From Callaeas wilsoni (Eukaryota > Chordata > Aves > Passeriformes > Callaeidae), in the NCBI GenBank assembly GCA_013398955.1, contig VWPU01012707.1, positions 124,001-188,000 on the forward strand: 64,000 nucleotides of DNA, given 5' to 3'. The position numbers were made by a program, and so were the translations under genes. Shown piece after piece: positions 52,365 through 64,000 of this stretch. Position 1 is the first letter of the stretch; each line of letters opens with the position of its first letter. Below the pieces are notes generated by a model. The model was not told the origin of the DNA and made no database searches. It saw only the letters and a list, made by a program, of their open reading frames with translations.

Positions 52365-55019
52365 CTGCAAGTCATGAAAAGAAAAAACTTCAGCAAGCTG
52401 ATAAAAAACCCCTGGTAGTCTTTAATGGAAACATCTAAACAGTGAAGATTCTTGTTGCATCTCCTCCAATAAGAAAGATGACTTAAAAAGATTTCCGAAA
52501 TCTAATAAACTAACTGACTCAATCTTATTGTAACAAATATCAAAAATTAACTCCTCCCTTCTCTTAAAAATGGGAATTTTCATATTATGAGTTAATAAAA
52601 CTTCCTCCTGTTAATACAGTCTGAATTAACAAATTTTTTTTTTTAAAAAGGAACAGTTGGCATTTCAAAAGGGTCATGTACAATTAAATAGGAACCTAAA
52701 CTTTTACATTATTCAGTGCTCTGCTGGAAACACCCTTTTGAAGCAACCTGCTGTAGCATTATGCAACGGATCAGCCCTCAGTAGTGGCATTGCTTGAGAG
52801 AAGATAACTAAAGTGTGTCTTGTTACTGTCTCCAATTTTTGATCAATAGCATTAATAAAAGTTAATTTTAGTAAAAAAACACAGAAACTGCAGATGAATT
52901 CCAAAGCACCTCTGCTGCAAATGGAATATAATAAATGTAAGATACTATGTCCAATGACATAGTACATATCACGTGATATGACACAAACCTATTGTTTAAT
53001 CTACAGTAATAGACATAAAAACCGCAAACCACTGAATTTTAAATACTTAATTTTTAAAACATTTATATAAATTTCTTGAAAGTTTTACTAACAACTAGTT
53101 TTAGATTAGTGTTAGTCACAAGCTGTTAAATATTTACTTACCATCCAAAAAATTTATCCATTTATAGTCAGTGCAATTAAAAATTACTGCTTCATCAAAT
53201 CCTTACTCACAGTGACATGTTCAGCAGTTAAATGCTGCTAAAACATAATTTCCTTTCATTCTCATTATAAGCATTACTCTTGAATCTAGACTCTAAAGTA
53301 TTCTACACATACTTCTTGGGAGACTTTCTTAACATTCAGAGCATTCTGAATTACAATTACCATGAATTACCATTCTCATTTCAAAAGTAACAACACTCTA
53401 AAAAGCATCATTCTTCACACTTTCATTTCTTCAAAAATAAAATTAATCATTATGTTAACCATCAAATTAATTTCTTACACATAGTACTTGTGTCATATAT
53501 CTAAAACACAATATATTTTCCTCTGTGTTACTATGAAGGCTAAATTAAGGATGTGAGCAAAACTGTCCAAGCAAGCATAAATCTAACAGAGGTTATTAAG
53601 CCAAAAATATTACAACAGTGTCATTCAGATCTAATCATCTGAAAGATGCTGTAAGTGGAAGGCCTTCAGCTTCTCATCTCAATATTTTGCAGAAGCACAT
53701 TCCTGCATCCTGTTAATATCAGGAGCTCCAGTCAAGCAGAGAAGCATGATGCATCGCTCCTAATCAAATATGCAAGCTTTGTAAAACCAGTGGAAGAATT
53801 AACCTGTCAAATCTATCGAGTACATTCAGTATCTTTTAAAGCGGTAGCAGAAGAATCAGTATATTCTGATTTTAGCAAACCAGGACCTTAATTTTTTTCT
53901 TTTTTCAAATGCCCAGAAACCACTATTTATAACAGATCTTATTCCTTCTTTCTGATTTTCATTCTGAGTAAAAGGCATTCCTTAAATAACATTTAAAAAC
54001 ATTATGAGCATGGCAACCTTTGCGTTCTGATGTATCAAAGGGAAAATTATTTTTAGTTTGTTTATCCCTTTAACTGCAAGATTATATAAACAGAATTATT
54101 AGACATTCCTTGCATTTAATTGCTAGGCATTCACTTAGGACTGTAGGTGATGTGAAGAATTTTTCCTTTTCTACAGTCTGCAGTTTCTGTTGTCCTGTAA
54201 CAGCTTATTACAGCTCATGCATCTCAAGTGACCTCCTTCTCCTGTCAACTTCCTGAGTTTTTAGAATGCTGATGAAAATAAAAGCAGACAAGAGTATAAC
54301 TAATTTATATCTGTGATACTGACAATTCCTTTTCTGAATTTTTAAAGAAGTATTACAGAGCTTCAGTTTCAAAGCTCTCACAAAGAGTAAGTATCTGCCA
54401 GACTATTAAGTATGTCCTGTGCTGGGTTTGTATTACACTCTGTCATGCCTTCCAGCTTTAAACAATGAGAGCTTGAAAGAACTTTGTAATCAAACTTTTT
54501 GTTACACACAAACACATGTATGCACATGCACACAAAGCATTTGACAGGTATTAATTATCTTTGCAATAGCCTTCATACTAATATTACCCTTAAGGGCAAT
54601 GATAGCTAATGCGTACCATAGCATCAGGTGGCACGAGCTGTAAGCTCCCCTGAAATCACTGAAACCAAAACACTTGGCAACTGCTCCTTGATAAGAAAAG
54701 TAAAAAATTGCTGAAATTTCTATTAAAAGCATTCTCTCCACTATGGAACACTGCAATGTGAGATCATTGCCATTGTCCATGGAGAAACTTCCTGAGGTTA
54801 TTCTGTCTCAGATTTCCTTTCAGCAGTGCTTAAGGATTTTAATTTTCTGTTTTTTTCATAATCTGCTTTAAAAAAATGAAGTGGTATCAAATCACGTCTC
54901 CTCTGGCAGATATAATAGTCACCTAGAAGATATGCTCACTGTGCCTAAAACTTTTATAAGTTTCATAGAATTCCTACTGCATCATATATTTCTGTACTAT
55001 ATCGTAAATTTCTGAACTT

Positions 55020-55049
55020 TTATTTTATTTTATTTTGATTTATTTTATT
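55020..55049. repeat. (TTTTA)n microsatellite
   Basis: About six TTTTA-type units with one TTTTG interruption. Confidence 0.85.
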
Positions 55050-58000
55050 GTTCATATACCTGTGGATATCACCATGGTAGGTTATTCAGTAGCAGCAGAG
55101 AGAATTATAAGTTTTTAGCATAGGACAGTGTTTACCATAATTATACTAACAGGTAATCTACATTAAAAAGTATAATGAACTATTAATGACCAGAAAGCTG
55201 CACAGCAAACACAGCTGCTGTGCATTGTATTGCTTTAACTCATTTAAGGCAAATTAATAGTATCAGAACAGTGTGGGTTGAGATAATTCAGTAAATTCAA
55301 TCATCCCATAATCATTAAAAAATACTTGACCACGTGTTCCAATTATATCTAGCACTACATTTCCTCAGACCACACTGTAACTGAAAAAGTGTCAAGTTCA
55401 CTTTATTCCTCTCCTCATCTGGATGTAAAATAAACACAGAAATCTTAAATATTATAGAGCAACACTTGTAGGCAATTGTACAAACTGATGTTCTCAAAAT
55501 ACTGTTTCTTAGTTGTGAATGACTGAAAATGTTTCTCTCTTGGGCTTAAAAAATGACAGGTTGAAAGACATTGAAGCTAATATCATTTGACAACTAAACT
55601 AACCACCATTTTTGTGATTCCAATATGTATTTAGGTCCCCAGCTGGATCACAACAGAAGAAGTTAAGTACACCTGAGCCAAACAGTCAATCCAGACAAGC
55701 AACTATTAATTCTATTTTTGGCCCATTTATCATATCTTCTTTTAAAGGTATGAAAGAAAGATTGAGCTGTCCAAACTACTCTAAAAGCTTGATCGAACCA
55801 AATTGGGGGAAGTCTTCCTTTCTCAGAGAAGATAGCTGAGCAAGAGGTTCAGAGTCAAAAGCACTGTGCAGAAGTATCTCCTACTGGTACTCGCATGTTG
55901 AGATAAAGCTCTCAAGCTAACCATTCCCAGCCGCAGTTGTCCTCTTGTCACAAGAATATGCAGCCTTCAAAAGCGGCTAATGAAGGCAAGATGCAAACGG
56001 ACTGGCAAGTCATAAGCACCTTGAGAAAAATCAAGAGCCAAGATATTCTCTACTTTTCCCCCTACCTGACACTTGTAGCTGAGTTTCAGCCAACTTGTGT
56101 CTTCACATTCTGGATGGTCCCCAATCCGCCACTTCCACCAAAACCCATGATATTCAAGAGCTGAACCCAAGTGATGGAGTTACTCACGCTTTTCACCCAA
56201 GTATTTGAGATGAGATAGATTTTACAAGTTGGGATGATCTAAGACATGTTTTGAGATCTCAGACCCTGGGCACCAGACCTTGGTAATCATGGTAATTCGA
56301 CTATGCTGAGTTTTGGCTCACTGTCACAAGCAAAAGAGATGAAAGTGAAGAAGATCTCCGTCTTAATGCCCTGGCTGAAGAGGCAGGTGATGTTTAGCAT
56401 GCTATTACAGAAAATTGTTATCTCTCCTTCAGTACAGACCATATCACACAACCTTAAAAAAAAGAAAGATGCAGCCTATCCACAGTCTCCTCTTCATAAC
56501 GCAGCCTGGGTCATCTTCAGCAAGCAAACAAAACCTCAGCCTAGCCCCATTCCCAGGCAGGCTCCCAATGCATGGGGCTGCCCTAGTGTCTCCCAATCCT
56601 GCCCTGTGCCCTGATATCCCAGGAAGTTGCTCCTGCTTCTGGCATCCAGCTTCCTATCCTTTCTTCAAACTCTATGGTCTCCAACAGGAAAGCTAGAAAA
56701 TCTTCTGAGACAGAAGTTGTCATACCTGATGTGCTCTTTCAGAATACAAATGGTGCTACAAATGCTTGTTTTTTGCTGCTGACCAAAAGTGTGTTTCCTT
56801 TTTTATCTTATTCCATACATAGGATGAAAAATGTCAACCTCATATCTTAAGGTCTGGCTAAGAAACAGTTGAGAACTGAATATACATCACGTGGCCTTAA
56901 TCGTAAGCAGTTTTATGAGGTCTGTTCAGGATAAACAACACACTCCTAGTTGTGCAACAAATCCCACAATGAACTAGAGAAACCAAGCTCTCTAACTCCC
57001 GTGCTCTACCAGAGACATTTCTAACTCAATTTGTGATTATTTAAAGCCATGAAAAACAGCCAGTGCCTGACACATAAGATCACACAGTCCTTCAACTGCA
57101 TTTGTTGAAGCTTTCATCATGCAACAGGACTAATTAATATAATGTAAGGATTTTCTTTCATGTTTTAATACGCAGGGATTTGAAGAGATGCCAATGCAAG
57201 CAGAGAGGATAGGCAAAATTTAAATTATGAAACAAGTACCCATTATTATTAGACACATGCAAATTTATGCTGCTGGTCATCCTCTGAACAAATATCATAG
57301 GAAGATCTCCTAGTTAAACACGCTGTTTCCCTGATTTGAAAATAGTTGTAGAACAAAAATTACTGAAGCTGGTTTGGGATATGAAATAGATGACTAGAAA
57401 AACCCTTTAATGTTATGTTGTTTGTGTAACTCTGGTCACAGCCTCACTTATGGGACACCTGGTTTTGATAGACATGTCTACTGACTCTTCTCAAGATACA
57501 TTCTGCTCTAACTTGAAAGTTTGGAGCTGTTCTGTGTTGTGTTAGCCCCTTGCCCAAAGACTGGCTAATGTCAGAAAGCCAGAAGCTGCTGTCAGCATGA
57601 CAAGAAGTTCTGTCGAATGCCCTAGCAACAGCCTGCCAAGCACAGCACTGCACTTGCTTTCCCCGAGCATTAAGTCATGACACCCTGCTGCCAGGAGGAT
57701 GAAGAAAAAGAAGCTCAAGAAGAGGCTCAAAATTGGACGTAGAAAGTGGAAAAGGAGATGTCTCTCTTGAGAGTAATTGCCTTAGAAAAGTTATCACCTT
57801 GGGAATCCCTAAAGAATGGGTTAATAAGAGCTCGATCACCAAGGGAGTTTTTGAGTTTTCTATGCAAGCTCCATCATGTCACCTATTGCGTGATCTCTTG
57901 CTTTTTGGCTATGATTGCATTACAGCTGAAACACCACGACAAGGCTTTGGGTAACAGGTGGTTAAAAAGCAAAAAAAAACAACAGAAAAACTGAATAGGC

Positions 58001-59181
58001 ACATGGTGAGAGAACTATCTAGAACACTGCTGATGAAAAAGAACTGGGAAGACTTTACAATTTATACAGTCAACCTCTGTTGATGGTGTTGGCTGAACAC
58101 TTATCCTAGTAGGTCTTAGCAATTGATAAGAACAGTCTTTGAGTCCTTCCCAAAGAGCCTCTCCCTCATCTCTAAGAGAGACTATGCCTGAATGCAAAAT
58201 ATCTCAAGCATTTTCAATGAGAGGCACTCTGAAAGAAGCTACTGAGAACCTCCCTGTTAGAATGGAAACAATAACACTCAGACATCACAGAGCGCTGACA
58301 GGCAGACTGCTCGGGGGGCAAGAGACAAAGGGGGAGTAGAAACAATCTCTTACCATTTTCCAAATTTAAAAAAGAAAGGCAGAAGAACTCAGGCCTCAGA
58401 AACTTCAGTAATTAAAAAGTGCAATGGAGAAACGCAATCCCCAGGATGGCAGGCTTTAAATTAACAGTCACAGAACGAAACTGTCTCTGCTCAGGAGCTC
58501 TTTGAATGTGGCACAGGAGATAAACAACACGCTCAGTGCAGTCGACATTCAGAAACCCATCAATCCTGTGAGTATAGGTTCCAAGCCAGTACTGCTATTT
58601 TATAATTTTAAATCAAACACAGAGTAACAGCACTAAAGGAAAAAAACCCAAAAAGTATAGCTGCACAACTATATATGGCTAGCTGCAGCTGACTGTGACA
58701 AGCAGGCTGTGAGACAATAGTTCTCTTTTAATTGAATAGTCAGAGCAACAAGGCTGAAATATTTTTATAGTCAAAAAGTATCAGCAAACACCACCTGCTG
58801 TTCTCACATTGTATCCACATGTGTGCTAAGCACGCACAATGGCTGTCACTTTGAATTACTAGGTTTGAACATCTTTATACACAAAGTACTGAACAAGCAA
58901 AAGCGGTGTCAGATCCCTGCGTTTCAGAAACCACCAGCCTGATTTTTCAGTAGTTACACCAAACTCTGAAGGCTTCTTCACACTTTCTCAGCTGTCGCAT
59001 GTACAAATGCAAACATCAATTCTGCCTTCTGTATGCACATGCAAAAATTATTCAAGTGGCCAGATCACTATCAGTCAGATAAAATCTGTACCACAAATTT
59101 CAAAGATATTTGACTAAAGTAAGTTCTTAACATTTCCTCATTAAAACAAATTTAGCTTCAAAGATGCAGCCTGCCTCACTT

Positions 59182-59216
59182 TCTAGAAGTTAAAGTCTAA
59201 AGTCTAGAAGTTAAAG
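59182..59216. repeat. Duplicated 14-mer TCTAGAAGTTAAAG
   Basis: Two exact copies (59182-59195 and 59203-59216) are separated by TCTAAAG, which itself is a shortened version of the unit. This looks like a local slippage duplication. Confidence 0.9.
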
Positions 59217-60440
59217 TTCAATTCACTGTATGTAGAGGTCTGCACAAATAGAGACACAAACCACTCCAAAACCTCATATTCTGCAGCACCCAAATCCAAA
59301 TAACATCCTTCCCCCTTTTTTAAGCAGCACATATCTCTGTTTCGAATTTCAGTGGAAAACCGAATTTGTACTACTGTTCTCCAGTTTGTGTAGAACAGAG
59401 AATAAAGGTCAAGATTTATTTTTGTTTGAAAGTGGTCAGCAGGGAACCAGAAGAATATCCTGCAGCAAGGAAAATCTTCTCTTGGGATTCACAACTGGAT
59501 TTATTGGTATTTTCAGAGGAAGACAGCCATATCAGACAAGTGACATAGCAAGTCTTACTTCCTTTCCGTTAACCACATCCTAAACGCTTCGAAACGAAGA
59601 GATGCTAAGTACAGACATTAGCCCTTCTATCACATGGCGCTGAGCTGGTGACTTCTGCAGCAGAGGTTGTGGGGCCCCAGCCTGAGCTTCCAAACATGGA
59701 GTATATAAAGCTGTAAGTATGATCTGTCCTCTCTACTGAAAGCACATGCCTGCATCTCTTTGCTTCCCAATGAGCTAGTTACTTCTGGAAATAAGCAGTC
59801 TTCTCCAGAACTGAGGGACCTGCTGATATCAGGGCCTACACCTTAAGTTCGTAAGTTAGAGAAATCACCATGCACTGATGGTTTTCGATGGAAATACCTT
59901 CTCCTCTACAGCTCTGGGGAAACCTTTGCTGGCTCCATATTTCATACCTTAGATCTCTTTTCCTAAAGAGCTGACCCCTTGGTGGCAGAAGAAACCTTTT
60001 GGTATGTGATAGAAGTTCAAAATTCAAATCATGTAGCTTGATGCTGCCTTCTATTTCTAATTATAGATTAAACAGAACAAAACCTTCAGAATAGCTGCAA
60101 GGTATTGGAAATGCAAGCTTCAGTAATATAGAAAAGTGATATCAGGTCAAGACACACACTTTCAAGAAAGTACTTGACAGATGAGAATTCATGTCCACAG
60201 TAAGTCTACCTCAGAAAGAGTAGGTTTGAGTTGAATTTTTAAGTACAGGAAAAATACCAGAAGAAAGTATCTTCAGGCCTTTTCCAAGGATAAGAAACCT
60301 AGGAGGATCAGATGTACTCCTGCAAGTCACTGCATATGTAATGACCAGACATAAAGTTGCCAAACTTTATAAAAATTAAGCTTATCCAGTGGGATCCTGC
60401 ATATTTTCAAAATAAAATCTCTCAGACCTGAAAACAAAGA

Positions 60441-60457
60441 CAACAACAACAACAACG
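60441..60457. repeat. (CAA)n microsatellite
   Basis: Five CAA units followed by CGACAA. Confidence 0.85.
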
Positions 60458-62371
60458 ACAAAAGAAGACTTTGAAAGCTAAAATGTGTACCACAAGAGTA
60501 CATAGTACTGCAAATTGTTTTGTAAAAATTCAAATCTTCTCCCAATCTCCCCTGAAGCTAGCAACCACCACTCACAAATACTCTGGGTAAACCAGAGAAG
60601 TTAGTTGGAAGATTCCTTTTTCTTCTGAATTAAGGATCTACCCCCATGAGCTGGAAGATGTCTGTCAGCAACCCCAGGTTTTGCCAGACCTGGGAGGTGC
60701 AGAAGGACAGACATCCAAACAGGCTAATGCACAGCCAACATGCCCTTTTTTTGGTTATTTTCCAGTGCTAAGGACCATGTGCAGTACATAGGGTCATTGT
60801 GAGAGTTTTATCTTTTACTAACTTATCTTTCTCAGAAGGTATTCTTTGGCAAGAATGTGGGCTGGACATTTTTGGTAAATCAGGAGTGGATTATAAAATG
60901 CAAAAGCAGTATCCAGGCATCTCTTGGGTACTCCTATTTGCTATTCCCATTTTCAGCACAAGCTTTAATGCAAGGGGGTAAAAAGGTGAGGGCCTTTATC
61001 CTTTTTCACACAGGAAGAAAAAAAACCAGCAAAAAGTTATTATTTTAATAGGCTTATTCAGGTACAAACTGCCAAATCTCAGAGCATCTCATAAAAGCAA
61101 GCAGACTCTCTGCCAGAAAATACCAGGAGAGTAAGACTCAGAAATAGAAGTTTGCTCTTCCCTACCTCATCTTTTATAGATCTTGCTTTGTCTCTGGGAA
61201 AGCTGGGTCAGACTCCAACAACAGGGCACTGAGCTCACTATCCCTTCTCAATTGCCTATTTTTTTTCTCTTTCCCCTCACCTCTCCCAACCAAGACACCT
61301 TCTTTAAACTGGTTTGAACAGCTGCAAACACAGATGTGTCGGAAGGCAGCCAGAAGTGTGCAGGGAGAGGAAGCAGTAAAAAACCCACAAACCAATCATC
61401 TGTGGCCACAGGACACAAGTAAGGCAAAAGCTATATTCAATATTTTACATTTGAAATGTAGTTATTCTTTAAAATTAGATTTTAAATATTTTTAATTTCC
61501 TGTCCTAGAAACCTGGGCAAGCTGCAACATAAGAAAGCAGACCAAGGCTGGTACCGAACTTTGGCAATTTGAGGTTGCAGACACAGAGGATCTTGCCGAA
61601 ACATGTGATACTTAACCTCTTTATATTGGTGATGCTTCTTTTCTTCTCTGACTCCTTGGCAGTGAGTATGCCGGCTACTGTTCACAATGGCCACATACTC
61701 CCTCCTCCACTGCCCTTCACCTTGGCACTTGACTTCCCTTCTGCTTCTTTGAAAGGACTGAGCAAGGAGGGACAGAGACAACTTCTCTGCATTTAGCAAC
61801 ACTATGCAGTTCCTGCAAGTTCACCCTCTCAGCGTCTCTTTTATTGCTCTGAATCCAGATATTGGTGACTCTGGTTTGCTCAGCTGCACGCCTGTGGCTC
61901 CTTTGTATCTGTAACACTGCCTGCCTGGCTCTTGCCAGGGTGTTACCCTTGTGAGAACCTTCCCCATGCAAATCCCACATATGCCTTGACCAAGTGACCT
62001 TGGAAGCCCCTTAGAAGGATCTGAGATGAGGCAAGAAGAATTAATCCTGAAGACACAGTCCTGACCTTAACAAATGACACAATGTATGGGAGAAGGTGTC
62101 TGCGTAACCACCTGTGCTTAGAGGACAAAACGTGGAGAAGAGCCCTGCTCTTCCCAACAAGTTATGCTTGCCTGAATGAGAAACAGTAAGACTCTGACTG
62201 TACAACTGAGCATTAAAATGTGAGCTATGTTCCATGTGCTACACGTCAGAGGGGAAAATTTCAACAGGAGAAGAGGGGGAGATTTGCAGACCCTCTCTGC
62301 CTCGTTCACCCTACCCTCTTCTTTCTATGATACATTGCAGTCTCTAGCTCTTGATTTTGGCCTAAGAAGGA

Positions 62372-62514
62372 TAAATTTATAGAATTTGCAGAATAGTCTG
62401 AGTTGGAAGGAACCAAGAAGGACCATTGAGTCCAGCTATTAAGTGGATGTCTATATGGTGATTGAACCCATGACCCTGGCATTATTAGCACCATCCTCTC
62501 ACTAACTGAGCCAA
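62372..62514 (-). mobile_element. tRNA-Ile-headed SINE with CR1-like tail, passerine (TguSINE1) type
   Basis: Read on the minus strand, the head begins TTGGCTCAGTTAGTGAGAG, continues GGTGCTAATAATGCCAGGGT and then GGGTTCAATCACC. These correspond to the A box (62501-62513), an Ile AAT-like anticodon arm and the B box (62458-62470) of tRNA-Ile. It then runs into TGGACTCAATGGTCCTT, GTTCCTTCCAACTCAGA and ATTCTGCAAATTCTAT, the CR1-type tail used by CR1 machinery. Several mismatches show that it is an old copy. This architecture is known from passerine SINEs, and it is the best taxonomic marker in the window. Confidence 0.82.
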
Positions 62515-63014
62515 TATTAGATTATCCTGTCAAGATAGGAAAAACACAAAAATGGAAGAAAAGCTCTTGGAGTACAAGAATAAGCTCTTATTTTACTCTG
62601 ACATAGTATCTCCCTCACTCCTCTCCCATTCTGCTCCATCCTTCTACCACTTAAGTCCTTCCTTTCCTTTCCCCCATTGTTTGCAACATTTATTACATGC
62701 CAAGTCTTACCTCTCTTCCTTTCACTCCTAATTTGAATTGTTAAAAGCATTGATAGGTCATGTAGAAATTAATGCTTTAAACAAGAGAAAGAGAACCACT
62801 ACTGATGCCTGACATAAGTTTCTGAAAGGTAATTGAATTCAACCTATCACATTTGGAACATAAGTCACCCTTATATAAAAAAAGCACTGTTTGGTAGAGC
62901 CACAGCAGAGCAGGCTGGTACTGAACCTTATACAATTTATGGCACGTTTTATCAATATTCACACTTCTACCCATCATTTCTCACATATTTCTCTTCTCTA
63001 CACACAATACTCAC

Positions 63015-63126
63015 TCTTCCCAGTTCTTTATCTTCAAGTGCCAGCACCCCGGTGCTTTCTGTAAAGAGTTTTACTTTGACAACAGGCCGAGGGTGAGTAG
63101 TGGTGAAATCCCCTTGGGTTCCCCAT
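63015..63126 (-). CDS. CADPS2: CADPS2 exon a: C2 domain, middle to late part
   Basis: This is the most 5' exon of the gene in the window. On the minus strand it follows a pyrimidine-rich acceptor ending TTTATTGCAG and ends at AGA before the donor GTGAGT. Its 112 bases begin with one base completing a codon from the upstream exon, then give 37 codons starting [14 protein letters not shown] and ending ALEDKELGR, which closely match the CAPS family. This part belongs to the C2 domain, which in CAPS proteins helps calcium-dependent membrane association. The donor is in phase 0 and joins exon b. The upstream exon lies beyond the right edge. I see no frameshift or stop. Confidence 0.95.
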
Positions 63127-64000
63127 CTGCAATAAACAAAACAACAAAATTTAACTGGGGCTGAGCACAGGCCTGAGAGTGATAGGACTGTAATCTTTTC
63201 TGCAGAATATTTATCAGTGCACTCCTAGAACTTAATTTTCAAGCTTTTGGAGGAGCAGGGTGGGAAAGAAAAGGGAGGTACATTTTTGAACATCCAAGAT
63301 AAAACATCTACATAGAAAAAATGGCTTTTCTCTGCGATAAAACAAATCAGGGTTTTTCTGTATGACTTTTGTCATAAAATATCAATCAAAAAATTTTAAT
63401 GGCAAATCTCAAAGAACAGAAATTATATCTTCATAGAGAAAAAAGAACCAAGCAAGAAGGCAAATAAAGAGAGATCTATTTTCTATGAAACATATTCACT
63501 ATCTTCTGCATACAAGTCAAATTAATTTAGCAAAGAATCATGTCTCAATTCACTTCAGGCAACCACAGCATGAATAAATTAGGAGACTTAGGCAGAGAAA
63601 ATCTTATATTTTATGAGATGTTACAACTTAGTACGAGAATGTAGGAAAAATGGAAACGCAAATGCAAATAATAGAAAAACAACCATCAGAGTGACTATAG
63701 CTCTGCAAAATAATTACTGCCACAAGGCTCCATGCTTTTAGAGAACCTTAATTACGCAGATTGATTTCTATTTGTTAATGTCTTATCTCAGTTAAGACAC
63801 TTGGTTTGTCAGCCTTCCTTCCCTCCTCCCTGTGTGCCAGAGGTACAAAAAACAAAAGTTACACAAATTAGGTTGCAACTTTTTTCAATGATCTATTCCA
63901 TATTCCTGAACAACCACATGGAGCTCATTGCATTGATTAAACTGATTGTGATTATGCTACTAGGTACAAACAAAATGCAAAAAGTAAGCACAGCTCCAGT
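63127..64000 (-). other. Intron upstream of exon a (partial)
   Basis: This is the 3' part of the intron preceding exon a, ending in the tract TTTTGTTGTTTTGTTTATTG before CAG. I found no CAPS exon in it and no recognised repeat. Confidence 0.85.

Larger units (their letters stand above)
52365..63014 (-). other. Intron between exons a and b, 10.6 kb
   Basis: The intron contains a (TTTTA)n tract near 55020, a small duplication at 59182-59216, a (CAA)n tract at 60441 and the tRNA-headed SINE at 62.4-62.5 kb. Open frames of about 60-106 codons are scattered and show no family pattern. I see no extra exon. Confidence 0.82.
1..64000 (-). other. CADPS2: CADPS2 gene, internal part (gene span crosses both window edges)
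   Basis: Seven minus-strand exons with matching phase read through as one protein of 318 complete codons that follows the vertebrate CAPS family from the end of C2, through PH, into the region after PH. CAPS proteins are cytosolic, peripherally membrane-bound factors that bind PI(4,5)P2 and SNAREs and prime dense-core vesicles for calcium-triggered release. CADPS2 is preferred over its paralogue CADPS because of YLYALGQ (YLWAIGK in CADPS), LYPTSNS (LHPTPNS in CADPS) and the SENG segment (AENG in CADPS), all judged from memory. Neither the first nor the last coding exon is in the window, so promoter, start codon, stop codon and polyadenylation site are not seen. Confidence 0.9.

Noticed and set aside
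62458..62514. Possible functional tRNA-Ile gene
   Set aside because: The 5' acceptor stem is missing or mutated, the B box is altered, and the sequence runs directly into a CR1-like tail, so it is the head of a SINE.
1..64000. CRISPR arrays, operons, phage, endogenous retrovirus or toxin systems
   Set aside because: No regularly spaced repeats, no clustered ORFs, and no LTR pairs or retroviral gene patterns were seen. The window is ordinary intron-rich vertebrate DNA.

Overview
This window is vertebrate nuclear DNA, AT-rich and sparsely coding, and most likely from a passerine bird. The bird assignment rests on CR1 LINE copies of avian type. The passerine assignment rests on a SINE near 62.4 kb with a tRNA-Ile-like head and a CR1-like tail, the architecture described for passerine SINEs such as TguSINE1. 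No bacterial, phage or viral gene is present.

The whole window appears to lie inside one large minus-strand gene, CADPS2 (calcium-dependent secretion activator 2, CAPS2), a priming factor for dense-core vesicle exocytosis. Seven consecutive internal exons can be read from high to low coordinates: 63015-63126, 52225-52364, 25406-25472, 19566-19674, 18209-18412, 10411-10547 and 6616-6803. All have AG acceptors and GT donors. Codon phase carries across all six junctions, giving 318 complete codons without a stop. They encode the end of the C2 domain, the complete PH domain and the start of the conserved region that follows. The promoter, the N-terminal exons and the C-terminal MUN/MHD1 part lie outside the window.

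Introns make up about 98.5% of the sequence. From the gene's 5' side (high coordinates), the layout is: a partial intron (63127-64000); exon a (C2); a 10.6 kb intron carrying the SINE; exon b (C2 to PH); a 26.7 kb intron with a CR1 copy and several AT-rich, possibly regulatory stretches; exons c, d and e (PH domain), separated by 5.7 and 1.2 kb introns, the first holding a GC-rich patch; a 7.7 kb intron with a CpG-rich, exon-like patch on the opposite strand; exon f; a 3.6 kb intron; exon g; and a partial intron with one recognisable CR1 and one older, decayed CR1-like stretch.

I found no second gene, no RNA gene and no CRISPR, and no undescribed system. The most useful second looks are the CpG-rich exon-like patch at 16.7-17.0 kb, the GC-rich patch at 21.55-21.92 kb, the tandem repeat beside a weak splice donor at 19.4-19.57 kb, and the passerine-type SINE. 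Subfamily and paralogue names come from remembered family sequences, not from a search.
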